Positions 22,569-32,092 of a stretch of DNA of 64,000 nucleotides are shown piece after piece. The notes under the pieces were generated by a model, which was not told where the DNA came from, ran no database searches, and was given only the letters and a program-made list of their open reading frames with translations. Origin of the DNA: Kiritimatiellia bacterium (lineage in GTDB: Bacteria > Verrucomicrobiota > Kiritimatiellia > RFP12 > UBA1067); the NCBI GenBank assembly GCA_017514235.1, contig JAFWKK010000012.1, positions 1-64,000 on the forward strand, in the 5' to 3' direction. The position numbers and the translations under genes are program-made. Each line of letters starts with the position of its first letter. The stretch's first letter is position 1.

Positions 22569-24587
22569 TCACATCACCCCGAGCAGGTCCTTAAGGGCCG
22601 CGACTTGCCCGGCGTCGCCGAGCACGAGCAACGTGTCGCCGATCCTGAACTCCCATTCGGGGCCGATGTTCCGCACCGTGCGTCCGTCGCGCAAGACCGC
22701 CACCACAGTGGCGCCGGTCTTCGCTCGGATGTTCAGCGTAACGACGGTGCCGCCGACCGCAGGAGACCCTGCGCCGAGCACAAGGCGATGCACGTCGCCC
22801 GGCGGTTCCGGCAGCGTCATAGTCACCGCGAGGCTTTCGCGGCGCTCCTCGGCCGTAAGCGCCTCGTGAAAGCGCTGCGCCGCGCGTTGTCCCGCCTTTG
22901 AGAAAAAATGCCAGCCGAGCACTCCCGTCACGACGATGACGGCGTACGACGCGACCTTCACCGCCGTACCGTCCGGCATGATCGACACGTTGATCATCAC
23001 CCATTCTAGGAAGAACAGGCCTACGGCCGCTGCTGTCGCGACGTAGCGCACGAGCTGCCGCACGTGCGTCTGCCATTTCGCGTTCCCCTCACCCGCCAGC
23101 AGCGTCGCGACCGAATCGCCGAGCGCACGCGCCGCCGACGGCACAAGCGAGAACAGCCCGACATCCACAAGGTTCGCCGCAAGGAAGAGGAAAATCCGCT
23201 TGTGCGTCTCGAAGAAGACCAGGAACCGCGAGTAGTCGTGAAGCCCGAGCAGCCTGAAAGTCACCGAGACCGCCAGCATCAGCACCGCGTAGACCCCCAG
23301 CCGCAGCGCCGCAACGCGCAGGCTCTCGAACGCAGGCGACCCGCTGCTCGCGCGAATCTTCTCAAGCCACGCCTGATAGGACACGAGCAGCCGGCGGACG
23401 CGGCCGGGAGTCTTCGCCTCCGCCCAGTCTCCGACGTGCGACGACACGCGGACGAGAGTCGGGCTCAGGAGCGTCGTCAGCAGGGACGCCCCGACCGCCA
23501 CCTGGAAGAGCGGAACCTGGGCGGCGTCCTTCAGCGCGGCGTACAGCATCGCCACCATGAACGCGAACTCCCCGATCTGCGCGAGCGCCAGGGCGTTCTG
23601 GACCGACTCCTTGATTTCCCTGCCCGCCGCGACAGAGGCAATGAAAACGTTCACCGTCTTGCCGACGACGATTGCCGTCGACACAACGAGTATGGCGGGC
23701 AGGCTGTGCAGAAGCGCGGCGGGATCGACCAGCAGGCCGATGGACACGAAGAAGACAGACGAGAACATCGCCTTGAGCGGGTCGGAAAGCGCCACGAGAC
23801 GGTCGCGGACGCCGCTTGACGTGGCGATGAGGCCGACGAGGAACGCGCCTAGGGCGAGCGAGAAGTCGAACTTGTAGGCGAGGTAGGAAATGAAGAAGCA
23901 TACGCCGAGCGCCGTCAGCACGAGCGCCTCGTCGTCGCCGCGCTTGCCGACCGAGTCAAGGAGGCGCGGCACGAGCACGAAGCCGAAGACGAGCACGGTG
24001 AGAAAGAAAAGGGCGAGGCTGCCGAGCGACGTGCCGAGCGCGGCGAGCGACATTCCCTCGCCCGCCGCAAAGCCCGTCGCCACGGCGATCGCGCCGACGC
24101 AGATCACGTCTTCGCAGACGGAGATGCTGAGCACGTTCGTCACGAACGGCCTTCGCGACCAGCCCAGCTCGTCAAAGACCTTCGCAAGTAGCGTCGTCGC
24201 GGAGTCGCATACCGCGACGCCGAGGAACAGCGACGGCACGGCGGGCCAGCCGAAGAAGCGCGTGCCGACCGTGTAGCCTATCCACGTCATCACCATCGTG
24301 TCTATGACGGCCGCAGGCAGCGCGACGGCGCGTGCGCGCCGCATGTCCTTCGGCGAGAAAGACAGGCCCATGCCGAACATGAGGAACACGACGCCCAGCT
24401 GTCCGATGGTACGTGTCGAACCGACGTCCTTGAGGAAAAGCCCGCCCCACGTGTGCTCGTTAAGCAGGATGCCGGCGAGTATGTAGCCAAGGACCTTCGG
24501 CCAGCCCAAGCGAGAGAAGACCGCCGCGACCACGCCTGCGACGGCCATCAGGATCGCCAGGTCCTGGAAGAACGCGCCTTCGGTCAC
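22569..24587 (-). CDS. Kef-type (CPA2) cation/proton antiporter with TrkA-C domain
   Basis: A 672-residue inner-membrane protein. The first 390 residues contain about 12-13 transmembrane helices of the Na+/H+ exchanger fold (GYILAGILLNEHTWGG, LGVVFLMFGMGLSF, GVAVCDSATTLL). A second membrane block lies around 420-560 and is unusual for the family. Residues about 595-672 are a TrkA-C-like regulatory domain (VHRLVLGAGSPAVGGTV, WEFRIGDTLLVLGD). No TrkA-N (NAD-binding) domain is seen. Probably K+ or Na+ efflux in exchange for protons. Lies 23 nt after dapL. Confidence 0.88.
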   Translation of the reverse strand: MTEGAFFQDLAILMAVAGVVAAVFSRLGWPKVLGYILAGILLNEHTWGGLFLKDVGSTRTIGQLGVVFLMFGMGLSFSPKDMRRARAVALPAAVIDTMVMTWIGYTVGTRFFGWPAVPSLFLGVAVCDSATTLLAKVFDELGWSRRPFVTNVLSISVCEDVICVGAIAVATGFAAGEGMSLAALGTSLGSLALFFLTVLVFGFVLVPRLLDSVGKRGDDEALVLTALGVCFFISYLAYKFDFSLALGAFLVGLIATSSGVRDRLVALSDPLKAMFSSVFFVSIGLLVDPAALLHSLPAILVVSTAIVVGKTVNVFIASVAAGREIKESVQNALALAQIGEFAFMVAMLYAALKDAAQVPLFQVAVGASLLTTLLSPTLVRVSSHVGDWAEAKTPGRVRRLLVSYQAWLEKIRASSGSPAFESLRVAALRLGVYAVLMLAVSVTFRLLGLHDYSRFLVFFETHKRIFLFLAANLVDVGLFSLVPSAARALGDSVATLLAGEGNAKWQTHVRQLVRYVATAAAVGLFFLEWVMINVSIMPDGTAVKVASYAVIVVTGVLGWHFFSKAGQRAAQRFHEALTAEERRESLAVTMTLPEPPGDVHRLVLGAGSPAVGGTVVTLNIRAKTGATVVAVLRDGRTVRNIGPEWEFRIGDTLLVLGDAGQVAALKDLLGVM

Positions 24588-24610
24588 CCCAGCCTCCCGG
24601 AGCCTTACGC

Positions 24611-25804
24611 CTACAGCACCTTCTTCAGGCGCGAGACCGCCTCAAGCACGTTTTCGCGCGAGTTGAACGCGGATATGCGGATATAGCCCTCGCCTGCCGC
24701 GCCAAAGCCGGCGCCCGGCGTGGTGACGACGTTCGCCTCGGAGAGCAGGCGGTCGAAGAACGCCCAGCTGTCGCCCTTCACGTCGACCCAGAGGTAAGGG
24801 GAGTCGTCGCCGCCTGCGACCGTGTAGCCGAGGCCGCGCAGGGCGTCCTTCATGATTGCCGCGTTGCCCAGGTAGAAGTCGACCGTCGCCCGCGTCTCCG
24901 CCTGGCCCTCCGGCGAAAAGACCGCCTCGGCGGCGCGCTGGGTGAGGTAGCTTGCGCCGTTGAACTTCGTCGTCTGGCGACGCGTCCACATGCCGCGAAG
25001 CTCCACGGGGCGCCCGTCGGCGGCGTATGCCGACAGCCCGGCGGGCACGACCGTGTAGCCGCATCGTATGCCGGTGAAGCCCGCAGTCTTGGAGAACGAG
25101 CGTATCTCGACCGCGCACGTCCTCGCGCCGGCGCATTCGTAGATGGAGTGCGGTATGCCCGGGGTGCGTATGAACGCCTCGTAGGCGGCGTCGAAGATGA
25201 CGAGCGCCTTGCGCTCGTTCGCCCAGTCGACCCAGGCCTGAAGCTGGGCCCTGGTGGCTACGGCTCCGGTCGGGTTGTTGGGGTAGCAGAGGTAGACGAT
25301 GTCGGCGTCACAGCCCTCCGGACCCGGCACGAAGCCGTTCGCCGCCGTGCATGGCAAAAGACGTATGTCGTGGCGCCCGGCCATCACGTTCGTGTCGACA
25401 TATACCGGATAGACCGGGTCGCCGACCGCTATGCGCACGTCGCCGGCGAAAAGCTCCTGAAAGTTCCCGCAGTCGCACTTGGCGCCGTCGGAAACGAGTA
25501 TCTCGTCCGCCGAGACCTCGACGCCGTGTGCGCGGAAGTCGACCTCGGCGATCTTCTCGCGCAGGAAGGCGTAGCCCTGCTCTGGGCCGTAGCCGTGGAA
25601 GCGCGAGCGGTCGGCCTCGTCGTCGACGGCGCGGTGAAGCGCGGCAACGACGGACGGCGCGAGCGGCTCGGTCACGTCGCCAATGCCGAGGCGGATCACC
25701 TTCGCCTCCGGGTGAGCGGCCTGGTGGGCGGCGACGCGGTGGGCGATCTCCGCGAACAGGTAGGTGGGCTTGATCTTCGAATAGTTCTCGTTTACGTGTA
25801 GCAT
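24611..25804 (-). CDS. dapL: LL-diaminopimelate aminotransferase
   Basis: A 397-residue PLP enzyme converting tetrahydrodipicolinate directly to LL-diaminopimelate for lysine and peptidoglycan synthesis; typical of plants, Chlamydiae and relatives. MLHVNENYSKIKPTYLF, VIRLGIGDVTEPL, FHGYGPEQGY, YPNNPTGAVAT and SFSKTAGFTGIRCGYTVVP (Schiff-base Lys) are all visible. The start at MLHVNENY is set by a 1-nt overlap with the ligase stop; the longer frame runs into that gene. Supports the PVC-group guess. Confidence 0.95.
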   Translation of the reverse strand: MLHVNENYSKIKPTYLFAEIAHRVAAHQAAHPEAKVIRLGIGDVTEPLAPSVVAALHRAVDDEADRSRFHGYGPEQGYAFLREKIAEVDFRAHGVEVSADEILVSDGAKCDCGNFQELFAGDVRIAVGDPVYPVYVDTNVMAGRHDIRLLPCTAANGFVPGPEGCDADIVYLCYPNNPTGAVATRAQLQAWVDWANERKALVIFDAAYEAFIRTPGIPHSIYECAGARTCAVEIRSFSKTAGFTGIRCGYTVVPAGLSAYAADGRPVELRGMWTRRQTTKFNGASYLTQRAAEAVFSPEGQAETRATVDFYLGNAAIMKDALRGLGYTVAGGDDSPYLWVDVKGDSWAFFDRLLSEANVVTTPGAGFGAAGEGYIRISAFNSRENVLEAVSRLKKVL

Positions 25805-27321
25805 CAATTTCCTTTCTCGGGCATGAAGCCCGGCAACGCTGCGAGGGTGACGAGGAAGAGGGTCAGCACGGCCGGCGACCGCAGCGGACAGTCGCCGAAG
25901 GCATGTATAAGCGTGCAGACCGTCGCGAAAAGCATGCAAAACACCGGCGCCGGCAGCACGAATATCTGCACCGGGCGCGGAGGCAGGTCCTTAGCCTTCA
26001 TGAAGCGTGTGTCGCGGACGAGGCGCCGCCAGGCGCTCCCGATCGGCCAGACGAGCAGCACGACCATCGCCACAAGCGCCCCGAAGCCGGCCACGCCGTG
26101 CTCGGCGAGGAACTGAAGGTAGTCGTTGTGCACGTTTATGCCGCCGATGATCTGCAGCTTTGACAGCTCTTCCGGCGTCATCATCGGCATGCAGAAGTGG
26201 ACGTATCCCCAGCCGCCGACGCCGAAGAGCTTGTGCTCGCGCCAGATTGCGGAGGCCACGCGCACGTGGTACTGTCCGCGTCCGGAGACACGGTCCAGCA
26301 CCTCGGTCGTGCCGATGGTGTCGACCTCGCGCCGGAGGTCGTCCGGCGCGAACAGCGACGCGGCGAACACGATGGTCCCCACTATGAGGATTCCGAGCGC
26401 GACCGCCTTGACCCGCTGCGCACGGTGCAGCTTAGCGAGGTAGGTTATGAAGGCATGGAGGAAATAGGCGACCGCACTCAGCGTGACCAGCATGATCGCC
26501 GCGCGCGACAGCGTATTGAGCGCCGCATAGAAGAAGATCACCGACGGGATAAGGAAGTAGTGCTTGGTCCAGAACATGCGCGGACGCGCGGTCGCGCTGC
26601 TCGAAATGTCCTTGGACTTCCGCTCCTCATGAATCCGCGCACAGCAGTCGCGCCATAGGGCGACGGCGATGCCGAAGAGCAGCGTGAAGTAGTCGCCGGC
26701 CATGTTGGGGTAGCCGAAGGTGGAGAAGAAGTCGCGCGCAGAACCGGCGATTCCGCTGGCCTCGCTCCAGAGCGGCCCCGGCGCATCCATCGCATGCTGC
26801 ACGAAGCCAAGCACCGCAAGCGCGCAGCCGTTCCAGACCGCAAGTTCCATGACCAGCCGCTTGCCGTGGCGATTCAAGCTCTGCCGCACTACAAGCATCG
26901 CCGGCAGGGCCGTCAAGAACCACAGGAACACGTTCAGGTGATCAAGCCGGTTCACGCAGAACGGCAGGAACCGGATCGGGGGCTCCGCGCTCAGTCCCTG
27001 CGCTATGGCATCCGCGTCACAGGTGACGCAAAGCCCGTTGTTCGCGAACGGTATCGCCAGGATTGCCAGGAAACCGACAACGACCCAGGTCAACGGGTCC
27101 TTCTTCAGCCCGCGCCAGACGCGGTCGCGCGCGTCGTACGTGTTCTCGCCGACGTGCCTCTGCGGGAAACACACCAGGACCTCGATCATCAGCAAGAACA
27201 GCCAGGGCACGACCGGTATCAGCAATTCGCCGCGCGTGCCGCCGAACACCCACCCCATCACCGATACGACCGCGGCGACCGCGATCGCCGCCGCGTTATT
27301 GACAAGAAACGACATGCTCAA
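25804..27321 (-). CDS. O-antigen ligase-like (Wzy_C) membrane protein
   Basis: A 505-residue membrane protein with about 11 hydrophobic helices and one large periplasmic loop after residue 320. Near the loop end is VHNDYLQFLAEHGVAGF, the hallmark of Wzy/WaaL-type polymerases and ligases, preceded by RGQYHVRVASAIWREHKLFGVGGWGY. Likely polymerises or transfers surface polysaccharide to lipid carrier or lipid A. Start overlaps the ispG end by 26 nt. No glycosyltransferases nearby, so the polysaccharide is unknown. Confidence 0.85.
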   Translation of the reverse strand: MSMSFLVNNAAAIAVAAVVSVMGWVFGGTRGELLIPVVPWLFLLMIEVLVCFPQRHVGENTYDARDRVWRGLKKDPLTWVVVGFLAILAIPFANNGLCVTCDADAIAQGLSAEPPIRFLPFCVNRLDHLNVFLWFLTALPAMLVVRQSLNRHGKRLVMELAVWNGCALAVLGFVQHAMDAPGPLWSEASGIAGSARDFFSTFGYPNMAGDYFTLLFGIAVALWRDCCARIHEERKSKDISSSATARPRMFWTKHYFLIPSVIFFYAALNTLSRAAIMLVTLSAVAYFLHAFITYLAKLHRAQRVKAVALGILIVGTIVFAASLFAPDDLRREVDTIGTTEVLDRVSGRGQYHVRVASAIWREHKLFGVGGWGYVHFCMPMMTPEELSKLQIIGGINVHNDYLQFLAEHGVAGFGALVAMVVLLVWPIGSAWRRLVRDTRFMKAKDLPPRPVQIFVLPAPVFCMLFATVCTLIHAFGDCPLRSPAVLTLFLVTLAALPGFMPEKGN

Positions 27322-28333
27322 CCACCTTTCTCACAGCCTCATCTTCACTTACCTTCTCAACCAGCCTGCCGCGGACATACAGCAGGAACTCGCCTTCGCC
27401 GCCGCAGAGCGCGATGTCCGCCCCTTTGGCCTCGCCGGGCCCGTTCACGGCGCAACCCATGACCGCAACCTTCGGCACGGGCCGGCCGTCCAGGGCCAGG
27501 GTCTCGAGGGCGTCCTCGACCTGCGAGGCGACGCGGACGAGATCCACCCGCGTTCGCCCGCACGTCGGGCAGCTCGTTATCGCCGGACCCTGTGCGCGCA
27601 AGCCGAGCGCACGCAGTATCTCCTGCGCGACCTTGACCTCCTTCTCCGGCTTGCCGGTCAGCGACACGCGTACCGTGTCGCCTATGCCGTCGTCAAGCAG
27701 TATGCCTAGCGCCACCGAACTGCGGACGGTTCCCGGTATGAGAGTGCCGGCCTCGGTTACGCCGAGGTGGAGCGGACAGTCCGTGCACTCGGCGAGCTCC
27801 CGGTATGCCGCGACGGTCTTTCGCGCGTCCGAGAGCTTTACCGACAAGACTATGTCGCGCAACCCTTCGCCTTCGAGAAGCCGCAGGTGCTTCAGCGCCG
27901 AGCCGACCGGCGTCTCGCCCGGCTCCAGCGACCCGCCGTTGACGCCTATGCGCACCGGCGCACCCTTCTCCTTCGCCGCGCGGGCTACGGCCTGCACGCG
28001 GTCGCGTCCGCCGATGTTGCCGGGGTTGAGCCGCAAGGCGTCCGCCCCGGCCGCCAGCGCGGCAAGCGCACAGCGGTAGTCGAAGTGGACGTCGGCCACG
28101 ATCGGGATCGGCGACGACCGCCTCACCTCGCCCAGCGTCTCGGCGGCCTCCACATCGGGCACCGCCATCCGGAACAGGTCGCAGCCGCGCTCCGCGCAGC
28201 TGACTAGCTGCGCGAGACACGCCTTCGCGTCGTGCGGGTCGGCGGTGCCCATCGTCTGGACGCTCACCGGCGCGCCGCCGCCCATCGGCAGGCTACCGAC
28301 TTTCAGCGCTCTTGTCTGGGTTCGCGTGAACAT
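27296..28333 (-). CDS. ispG: 4-hydroxy-3-methylbut-2-enyl diphosphate synthase
   Basis: A 345-residue iron-sulfur enzyme of the MEP isoprenoid pathway. It begins RTQTRALKVGSLPMGGGAPVSVQTM, and the cluster-binding Cys residues lie in TSCPTCGR (about 264-271) and MGCAVNGPGEA (about 303-313). Short bacterial type without the extra domain of plant and chlamydial forms. Overlaps rseP by 41 nt and the ligase by 26 nt; the neighbouring dxr belongs to the same pathway. Confidence 0.95.
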   Translation of the reverse strand: MFTRTQTRALKVGSLPMGGGAPVSVQTMGTADPHDAKACLAQLVSCAERGCDLFRMAVPDVEAAETLGEVRRSSPIPIVADVHFDYRCALAALAAGADALRLNPGNIGGRDRVQAVARAAKEKGAPVRIGVNGGSLEPGETPVGSALKHLRLLEGEGLRDIVLSVKLSDARKTVAAYRELAECTDCPLHLGVTEAGTLIPGTVRSSVALGILLDDGIGDTVRVSLTGKPEKEVKVAQEILRALGLRAQGPAITSCPTCGRTRVDLVRVASQVEDALETLALDGRPVPKVAVMGCAVNGPGEAKGADIALCGGEGEFLLYVRGRLVEKVSEDEAVRKVVEHVVSCQ

Positions 28334-29441
28334 TCTCCTCGGTATCGGGCTTGAAGGTGTGAATCTTGTAGCTGCGCCAGCTGTCGCGGATTATCAGAAG
28401 CCCCATGAGACCCATAAGCAGCACCATGAAGGCCAGGGAGACGTGCTTGACCACGGCGTCCGGTATCCGCCGCCTGAAGACGAGCGCAATGAGAGAAAAG
28501 AGTATCAGCCCGCCGTCCAGAACAGGTATCGGCAGCAGGTTCAGAACCGCCAGGTTGACGTTCAGGAAACGGAGGAAGCCCAGCCCGTCCAGCGGGTCGC
28601 GCCGGACTTGCCTGTACAGCCCTTCTGCAATCATCACCGGCCCGCCGAGAGCCGCGCTCGTAGCCTTCGCCTCCTTCGGCGTCACAAGGCCCCTCAGCAC
28701 GCGGAAGATCGACCCGGCGTCCCATGCAAGCTGCCTGATCGGATTGCGATCCGGCATCCAGGCCGCCGCGCCCGTCGCGTTCGTTACGCTGACGGCAAGT
28801 ATGTACCACGCGCCCGACACCTCGTCGCGCCTCGGCATCACCCCGAGCGTCGTCTCGGCGCCGTCGCGCAGGACTACGAACGGCGTCTCGCGCCCGGCGT
28901 TGATCTGTATCTCGGTCATCATCTCGGTCCACGTGCGCACGGCGTGTCCGCCGACGGACTTGACTACGTCGCCCTTGCGCATTCCCGCGGCGGCAGCCGG
29001 TCCGTCGGGGAGCACGTCGCCTATCTCCGTGGACAGCTCGCCGAACTTTGCGCCGGGCGCAAGCGACAGCGCGACCGCCAGTACAACCGCCAGTACAACA
29101 TTCATCAGCGGCCCCGCGACGGCGACCAGTATCTCCTTCCACGCCGGTATGCGGACTCTTGGCTCCCCGTCGCCGCCATCCGAGCCCTCAAGCGCCTTCG
29201 TGCCTTCGGGGTCGACATCGGGTATCGACACGTAGCCGCCGAGCGGAATCGCCGATATCCGGTACTCGACGCCGTTCACGCGCTTCTTCCAGAGCGCAGG
29301 GCCGAAGCCGACGGAGAACGCGTCGACGCGAAGCCCGAGCTTCAGCGCAACGATGAAGTGGCCGAACTCGTGGATTATGATCGCCAGCGCGAACAGCAGC
29401 ACGCAGACGCAGATGTAAGCTATCGTGACAAGTGTTTCCAT
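28293..29441 (-). CDS. rseP: Site-2 metalloprotease, RseP family
   Basis: A 382-residue inner-membrane zinc protease. HEFGHF (about 24-29) carries the zinc ligands and catalytic Glu; NLLPIPVLDGG near residue 305 holds the third ligand; a PDZ domain lies around 130-205 (DGPAAAAGMRKGDVVKSVGG). RseP cleaves membrane anti-sigma factors and leftover signal peptides. Placed between dxr and ispG, an order seen in many bacteria. Its regulatory target is not in the window. Confidence 0.92.
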   Translation of the reverse strand: METLVTIAYICVCVLLFALAIIIHEFGHFIVALKLGLRVDAFSVGFGPALWKKRVNGVEYRISAIPLGGYVSIPDVDPEGTKALEGSDGGDGEPRVRIPAWKEILVAVAGPLMNVVLAVVLAVALSLAPGAKFGELSTEIGDVLPDGPAAAAGMRKGDVVKSVGGHAVRTWTEMMTEIQINAGRETPFVVLRDGAETTLGVMPRRDEVSGAWYILAVSVTNATGAAAWMPDRNPIRQLAWDAGSIFRVLRGLVTPKEAKATSAALGGPVMIAEGLYRQVRRDPLDGLGFLRFLNVNLAVLNLLPIPVLDGGLILFSLIALVFRRRIPDAVVKHVSLAFMVLLMGLMGLLIIRDSWRSYKIHTFKPDTEENVHANPDKSAESR

Positions 29442-30490
29442 GTCCAGTCGTTCGCCTCGTAGACAGCCTCCGGCGACGTCAGCTCGATGCGAGGCGCGTT
29501 CGCCAGCGCGTCTTCGACGGCCTTGGCCATGTCGGTGTACCTTATCCTACCCTTCAGAAACGCGTCCACCGCCCACTCGTCCGCCGCAGCAAGCACTGCC
29601 GGCGCGCAACCGTCCGCAACGCACGCCTCGCGGACGAACCGCAGGCACGGGAACCGATCGGGGTCTGGGCGCCTGAACGTCAGCGCTCCAAGCGCGGCAA
29701 GGTCGAGCGACGCACGCTCCGCCGGCAGCCTGTCGGGCCAGGAAAGCGCATACTGGATGGGCACTCGCATGTCCGGCGGGCAGAGCTGGGCCAGCGTCGA
29801 GCCGTCCGCAAACGTCACAAGGGAATGCACGACCGACTCGGGGTGCACCACGACCTCCACGGCGTCCACCGGCACGTCGAACAGCCACCTTGCCTCGACG
29901 ACCTCGAAGACCTTGTTCATCATCGTCGCGGAATCGACCGACACCTTCGGCCCCATCGCCCAGCGCGGGTGACGCAGCGCCTGCTCGACCGTGACGGACG
30001 ACAGGTCGGCGGGGCCGTCCAGGAACGGGCCGCCGCTCGCGGTCAGCGTCAACTTCGCCACCGACCCGCCGCGCGCCCCCTGCAGGCATTGGAACACCGC
30101 GCTATGCTCGCTGTCGACCGGAAGTATCCTTACGCCCTTCGCCCGCGCACGGCCCATGACGAGCCCGCCGGCCATGACAAGCACTTCCTTCGTGGCGAGC
30201 GCGACGTCCATGCCCTTCTCTATGGCCGCAAGCGTCGGGCGCAGCCCGGAGACCCCGACCGTAGCCACGAGGCACACGTCGGCGTCGTTCTCCTCGACAG
30301 CGCGCAACGCCGCGCCTTCGCCGACGTAGGCGCGCGCACCGAGCTCGGCGGCTATCTCTTCGCACCGGTCCTTCGAGCGAAGCGCGGACACTGCAACGAC
30401 GTCAAAATCGGCCGGGTGCGAGCGCACGACGTCGACCGCTCCAGACCCGATCGACCCAGTCGCCCCAAGAATGATTGTCCGCTTCGGCAT
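29420..30490 (-). CDS. dxr: 1-deoxy-D-xylulose 5-phosphate reductoisomerase
   Basis: A 356-residue NADPH enzyme committing carbon to isoprenoids. The N-terminal Rossmann motif is ILGATGSIGSGAVDVV; ALATKEVLVMAGGLVM, LPVDSEHSAVFQCL (metal-binding Asp/Glu) and SGGPFLDGP follow in the expected order, then the HPRWAMGPKVSVDSATMMNK catalytic region. Overlaps rseP by 22 nt, 31 nt after purA. Confidence 0.95.
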   Translation of the reverse strand: MPKRTIILGATGSIGSGAVDVVRSHPADFDVVAVSALRSKDRCEEIAAELGARAYVGEGAALRAVEENDADVCLVATVGVSGLRPTLAAIEKGMDVALATKEVLVMAGGLVMGRARAKGVRILPVDSEHSAVFQCLQGARGGSVAKLTLTASGGPFLDGPADLSSVTVEQALRHPRWAMGPKVSVDSATMMNKVFEVVEARWLFDVPVDAVEVVVHPESVVHSLVTFADGSTLAQLCPPDMRVPIQYALSWPDRLPAERASLDLAALGALTFRRPDPDRFPCLRFVREACVADGCAPAVLAAADEWAVDAFLKGRIRYTDMAKAVEDALANAPRIELTSPEAVYEANDWTWKHLSR

Positions 30491-30521
30491 GCCCGGCCCT
30501 GCTTCCGGCGAAATGTCCGCG

Positions 30522-31799
30522 TCAGATGCCGACGCGCAGCGTTGTCTCGCGGGCGGGGCCGACCGAGAGAACCCCGAGCTTGCCGCCTATGAGCTCGAGG
30601 ATCCTGTTCACGTAAGCCTTGGCGTTCTCGGGCAGCTCCGAGTAGTCGGTGACGGACGACGTGCTGCACTGCCAGCCCGGCAGGTCCTCGTACACCGGCT
30701 CGCACGCCGCAAGCGCGTCAAGGTCGGCCGGGAACGTCGTGTACACGAAGCCGTCGGCGCGGCGGTAGCCAGTGCATATCCGCACGACCGGGAACTCGTC
30801 GAGCACGTCGAGCTTGGTCATGGCCCAGTAGTCTACGCCGTTCACGCGCTGCGCGTAGCGGGCGATGACCGCGTCGAACCAGCCGCAGCGGCGCGGACGG
30901 CCCGTGGTCGCACCGAACTCGCCGCCCCTGCGGCGGAGGACCTCTCCCTCGGCGCCGGTCAGCTCGGTCGGGAACGGGCCCTCGCCCACGCGCGTCGTGT
31001 AAAGCTTCAGCACTCCGATTACGCGGTCGATGGCGCGCGGCGAGACGCCCGAGCCGGTGCAGGCGCCGCCGGCCGTCGGGTTGGACGACGTAACGAACGG
31101 ATACGTACCGAAGTCGATGTCGAGCATCGTCGCCTGAGCCCCCTCGAACAGGATCGACTTCTTCGCCTCGAGGTTCTGGTGCAGAAACTGGATCGTATCG
31201 GTGACGTACGGCATGAGCGCAGGCACCATCGGCGCGTACAGCTTCGCCATCTCGCCGGGATCGATCGGCTGTGCGCCGAGGGCGCGCAGCTTCAGGTTCG
31301 CCTCCTCCACGCAGTCGCGGACGAGGTCGAGGAAGTTCGGCTTCAGTATGTCGCCGACGCGCATGCCGCAGCGCCCGACCTTAGCGGCGTAGGCCGGACC
31401 GATTCCTCGGCCGGTCGTGCCGATCTTCTTCCCGGCAGGCCGCGCCGCCTCCTCCGCCCGGTCGAGCGCACGGTGCCACTGCATCACCATCTGGGCGCGC
31501 TCCGAGATGTGGAAGCGCCCGCGCAGGTCGAAGCCCCAGCTCTCCACCTGCTCGAGTTCCTTCATCAAGTCGAACGGATCCATCACCACGCCGTTGCCTA
31601 TCACGCAGTGCTTGCCGTCGTGAAGCACCCCGGACGGAACAAGATGGAGTACGTACTTCTTGTCCCCTACGACCACGGTGTGCCCCGCGTTCGAGCCGCC
31701 CTGAAAGCGGACGACTACGTCCGCCTCCTCGGTAAGGAAATCGATGACCTTGCCCTTGCCTTCATCGCCCCACTGGGCGCCAACGAGTACTGTGTTCAT
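30522..31799 (-). CDS. purA: Adenylosuccinate synthetase
   Basis: A 425-residue GTP-dependent enzyme of AMP synthesis. It has GAQWGDEGKGKVIDFL (catalytic Asp and phosphate loop), RFQGGSNAGHTVV with catalytic His, TTGRGIGPAYAAK and TSSNPTAGGACTGSGVSPR. Size normal. The first gene of the leftward housekeeping series; TGATATAAT lies 11 nt before the ATG, so its mRNA is nearly leaderless. Confidence 0.96.
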   Translation of the reverse strand: MNTVLVGAQWGDEGKGKVIDFLTEEADVVVRFQGGSNAGHTVVVGDKKYVLHLVPSGVLHDGKHCVIGNGVVMDPFDLMKELEQVESWGFDLRGRFHISERAQMVMQWHRALDRAEEAARPAGKKIGTTGRGIGPAYAAKVGRCGMRVGDILKPNFLDLVRDCVEEANLKLRALGAQPIDPGEMAKLYAPMVPALMPYVTDTIQFLHQNLEAKKSILFEGAQATMLDIDFGTYPFVTSSNPTAGGACTGSGVSPRAIDRVIGVLKLYTTRVGEGPFPTELTGAEGEVLRRRGGEFGATTGRPRRCGWFDAVIARYAQRVNGVDYWAMTKLDVLDEFPVVRICTGYRRADGFVYTTFPADLDALAACEPVYEDLPGWQCSTSSVTDYSELPENAKAYVNRILELIGGKLGVLSVGPARETTLRVGI

Positions 31800-31810
31800 G
31801 ACTGTCGCAT

Positions 31811-31819
31811 ATTATATCA
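31811..31819 (-). promoter_or_regulatory. Extended -10 promoter of purA
   Basis: Minus strand TGATATAAT, 11 nt before the ATG; predicted leader about 4 nt. Confidence 0.6.
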
Positions 31820-31849
31820 TAATTTTGCGAGCCACCTTGCTGTCTCGCC

Positions 31850-31874
31850 CTTATCCCGGAAAATCCGGGATAAG
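31850..31874. repeat. Perfect 11-bp inverted repeat near the ATPase pseudogene
   Basis: Arms CTTATCCCGGA and TCCGGGATAAG around AAA. A similar arm pair occurs at 50580-50610 next to another broken ATPase gene. Could be an operator or a terminator-like stem. Confidence 0.75.
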
Positions 31875-32027
31875 GTAGACTTGCTCAGGCGCGTCGAGTT
31901 CTTCTGCTGCGTGAAGGTGCTCGCCTACTGCTGCATGTCGAACCACATCCACATCTTCATCTTTCCTGAAGAGGCGCGGGAGCTGTCCGACGGCAGATTG
32001 TCACTCTCAAGGAACATCACAAGATAG
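31875..32027 (+). pseudogene. Remnant of a REP-associated tyrosine transposase (Y1_Tnp, IS200-like)
   Basis: About 50 codons read ...RVEFFCCVKVLAYCCMSNHI, then His-Ile-Phe-Ile-Phe and a Pro-Glu-Glu-Ala-Arg-Glu-Leu-Ser-Asp-Gly tail. The Ala-Tyr-Cys-x-Met-x-Asn-His-x-His block is the HUH metal-binding motif of RAYT proteins. No N-terminal start and no catalytic Tyr region remain, so it is a decayed fragment. No matching REP sequence was identified. Confidence 0.6.
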
Positions 32028-32092
32028 ACCGAACCGCCTACCCTCACCCTCCATGAGACCTCCCCTCTCCCCCCGTTGCGTCACCGCTACGT

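Noticed and set aside
30471-32027. Long plus-strand ORF of 518 codons over purA
   Set aside because: It is an antisense shadow of purA; only its last 50 codons carry a real signal (RAYT remnant).
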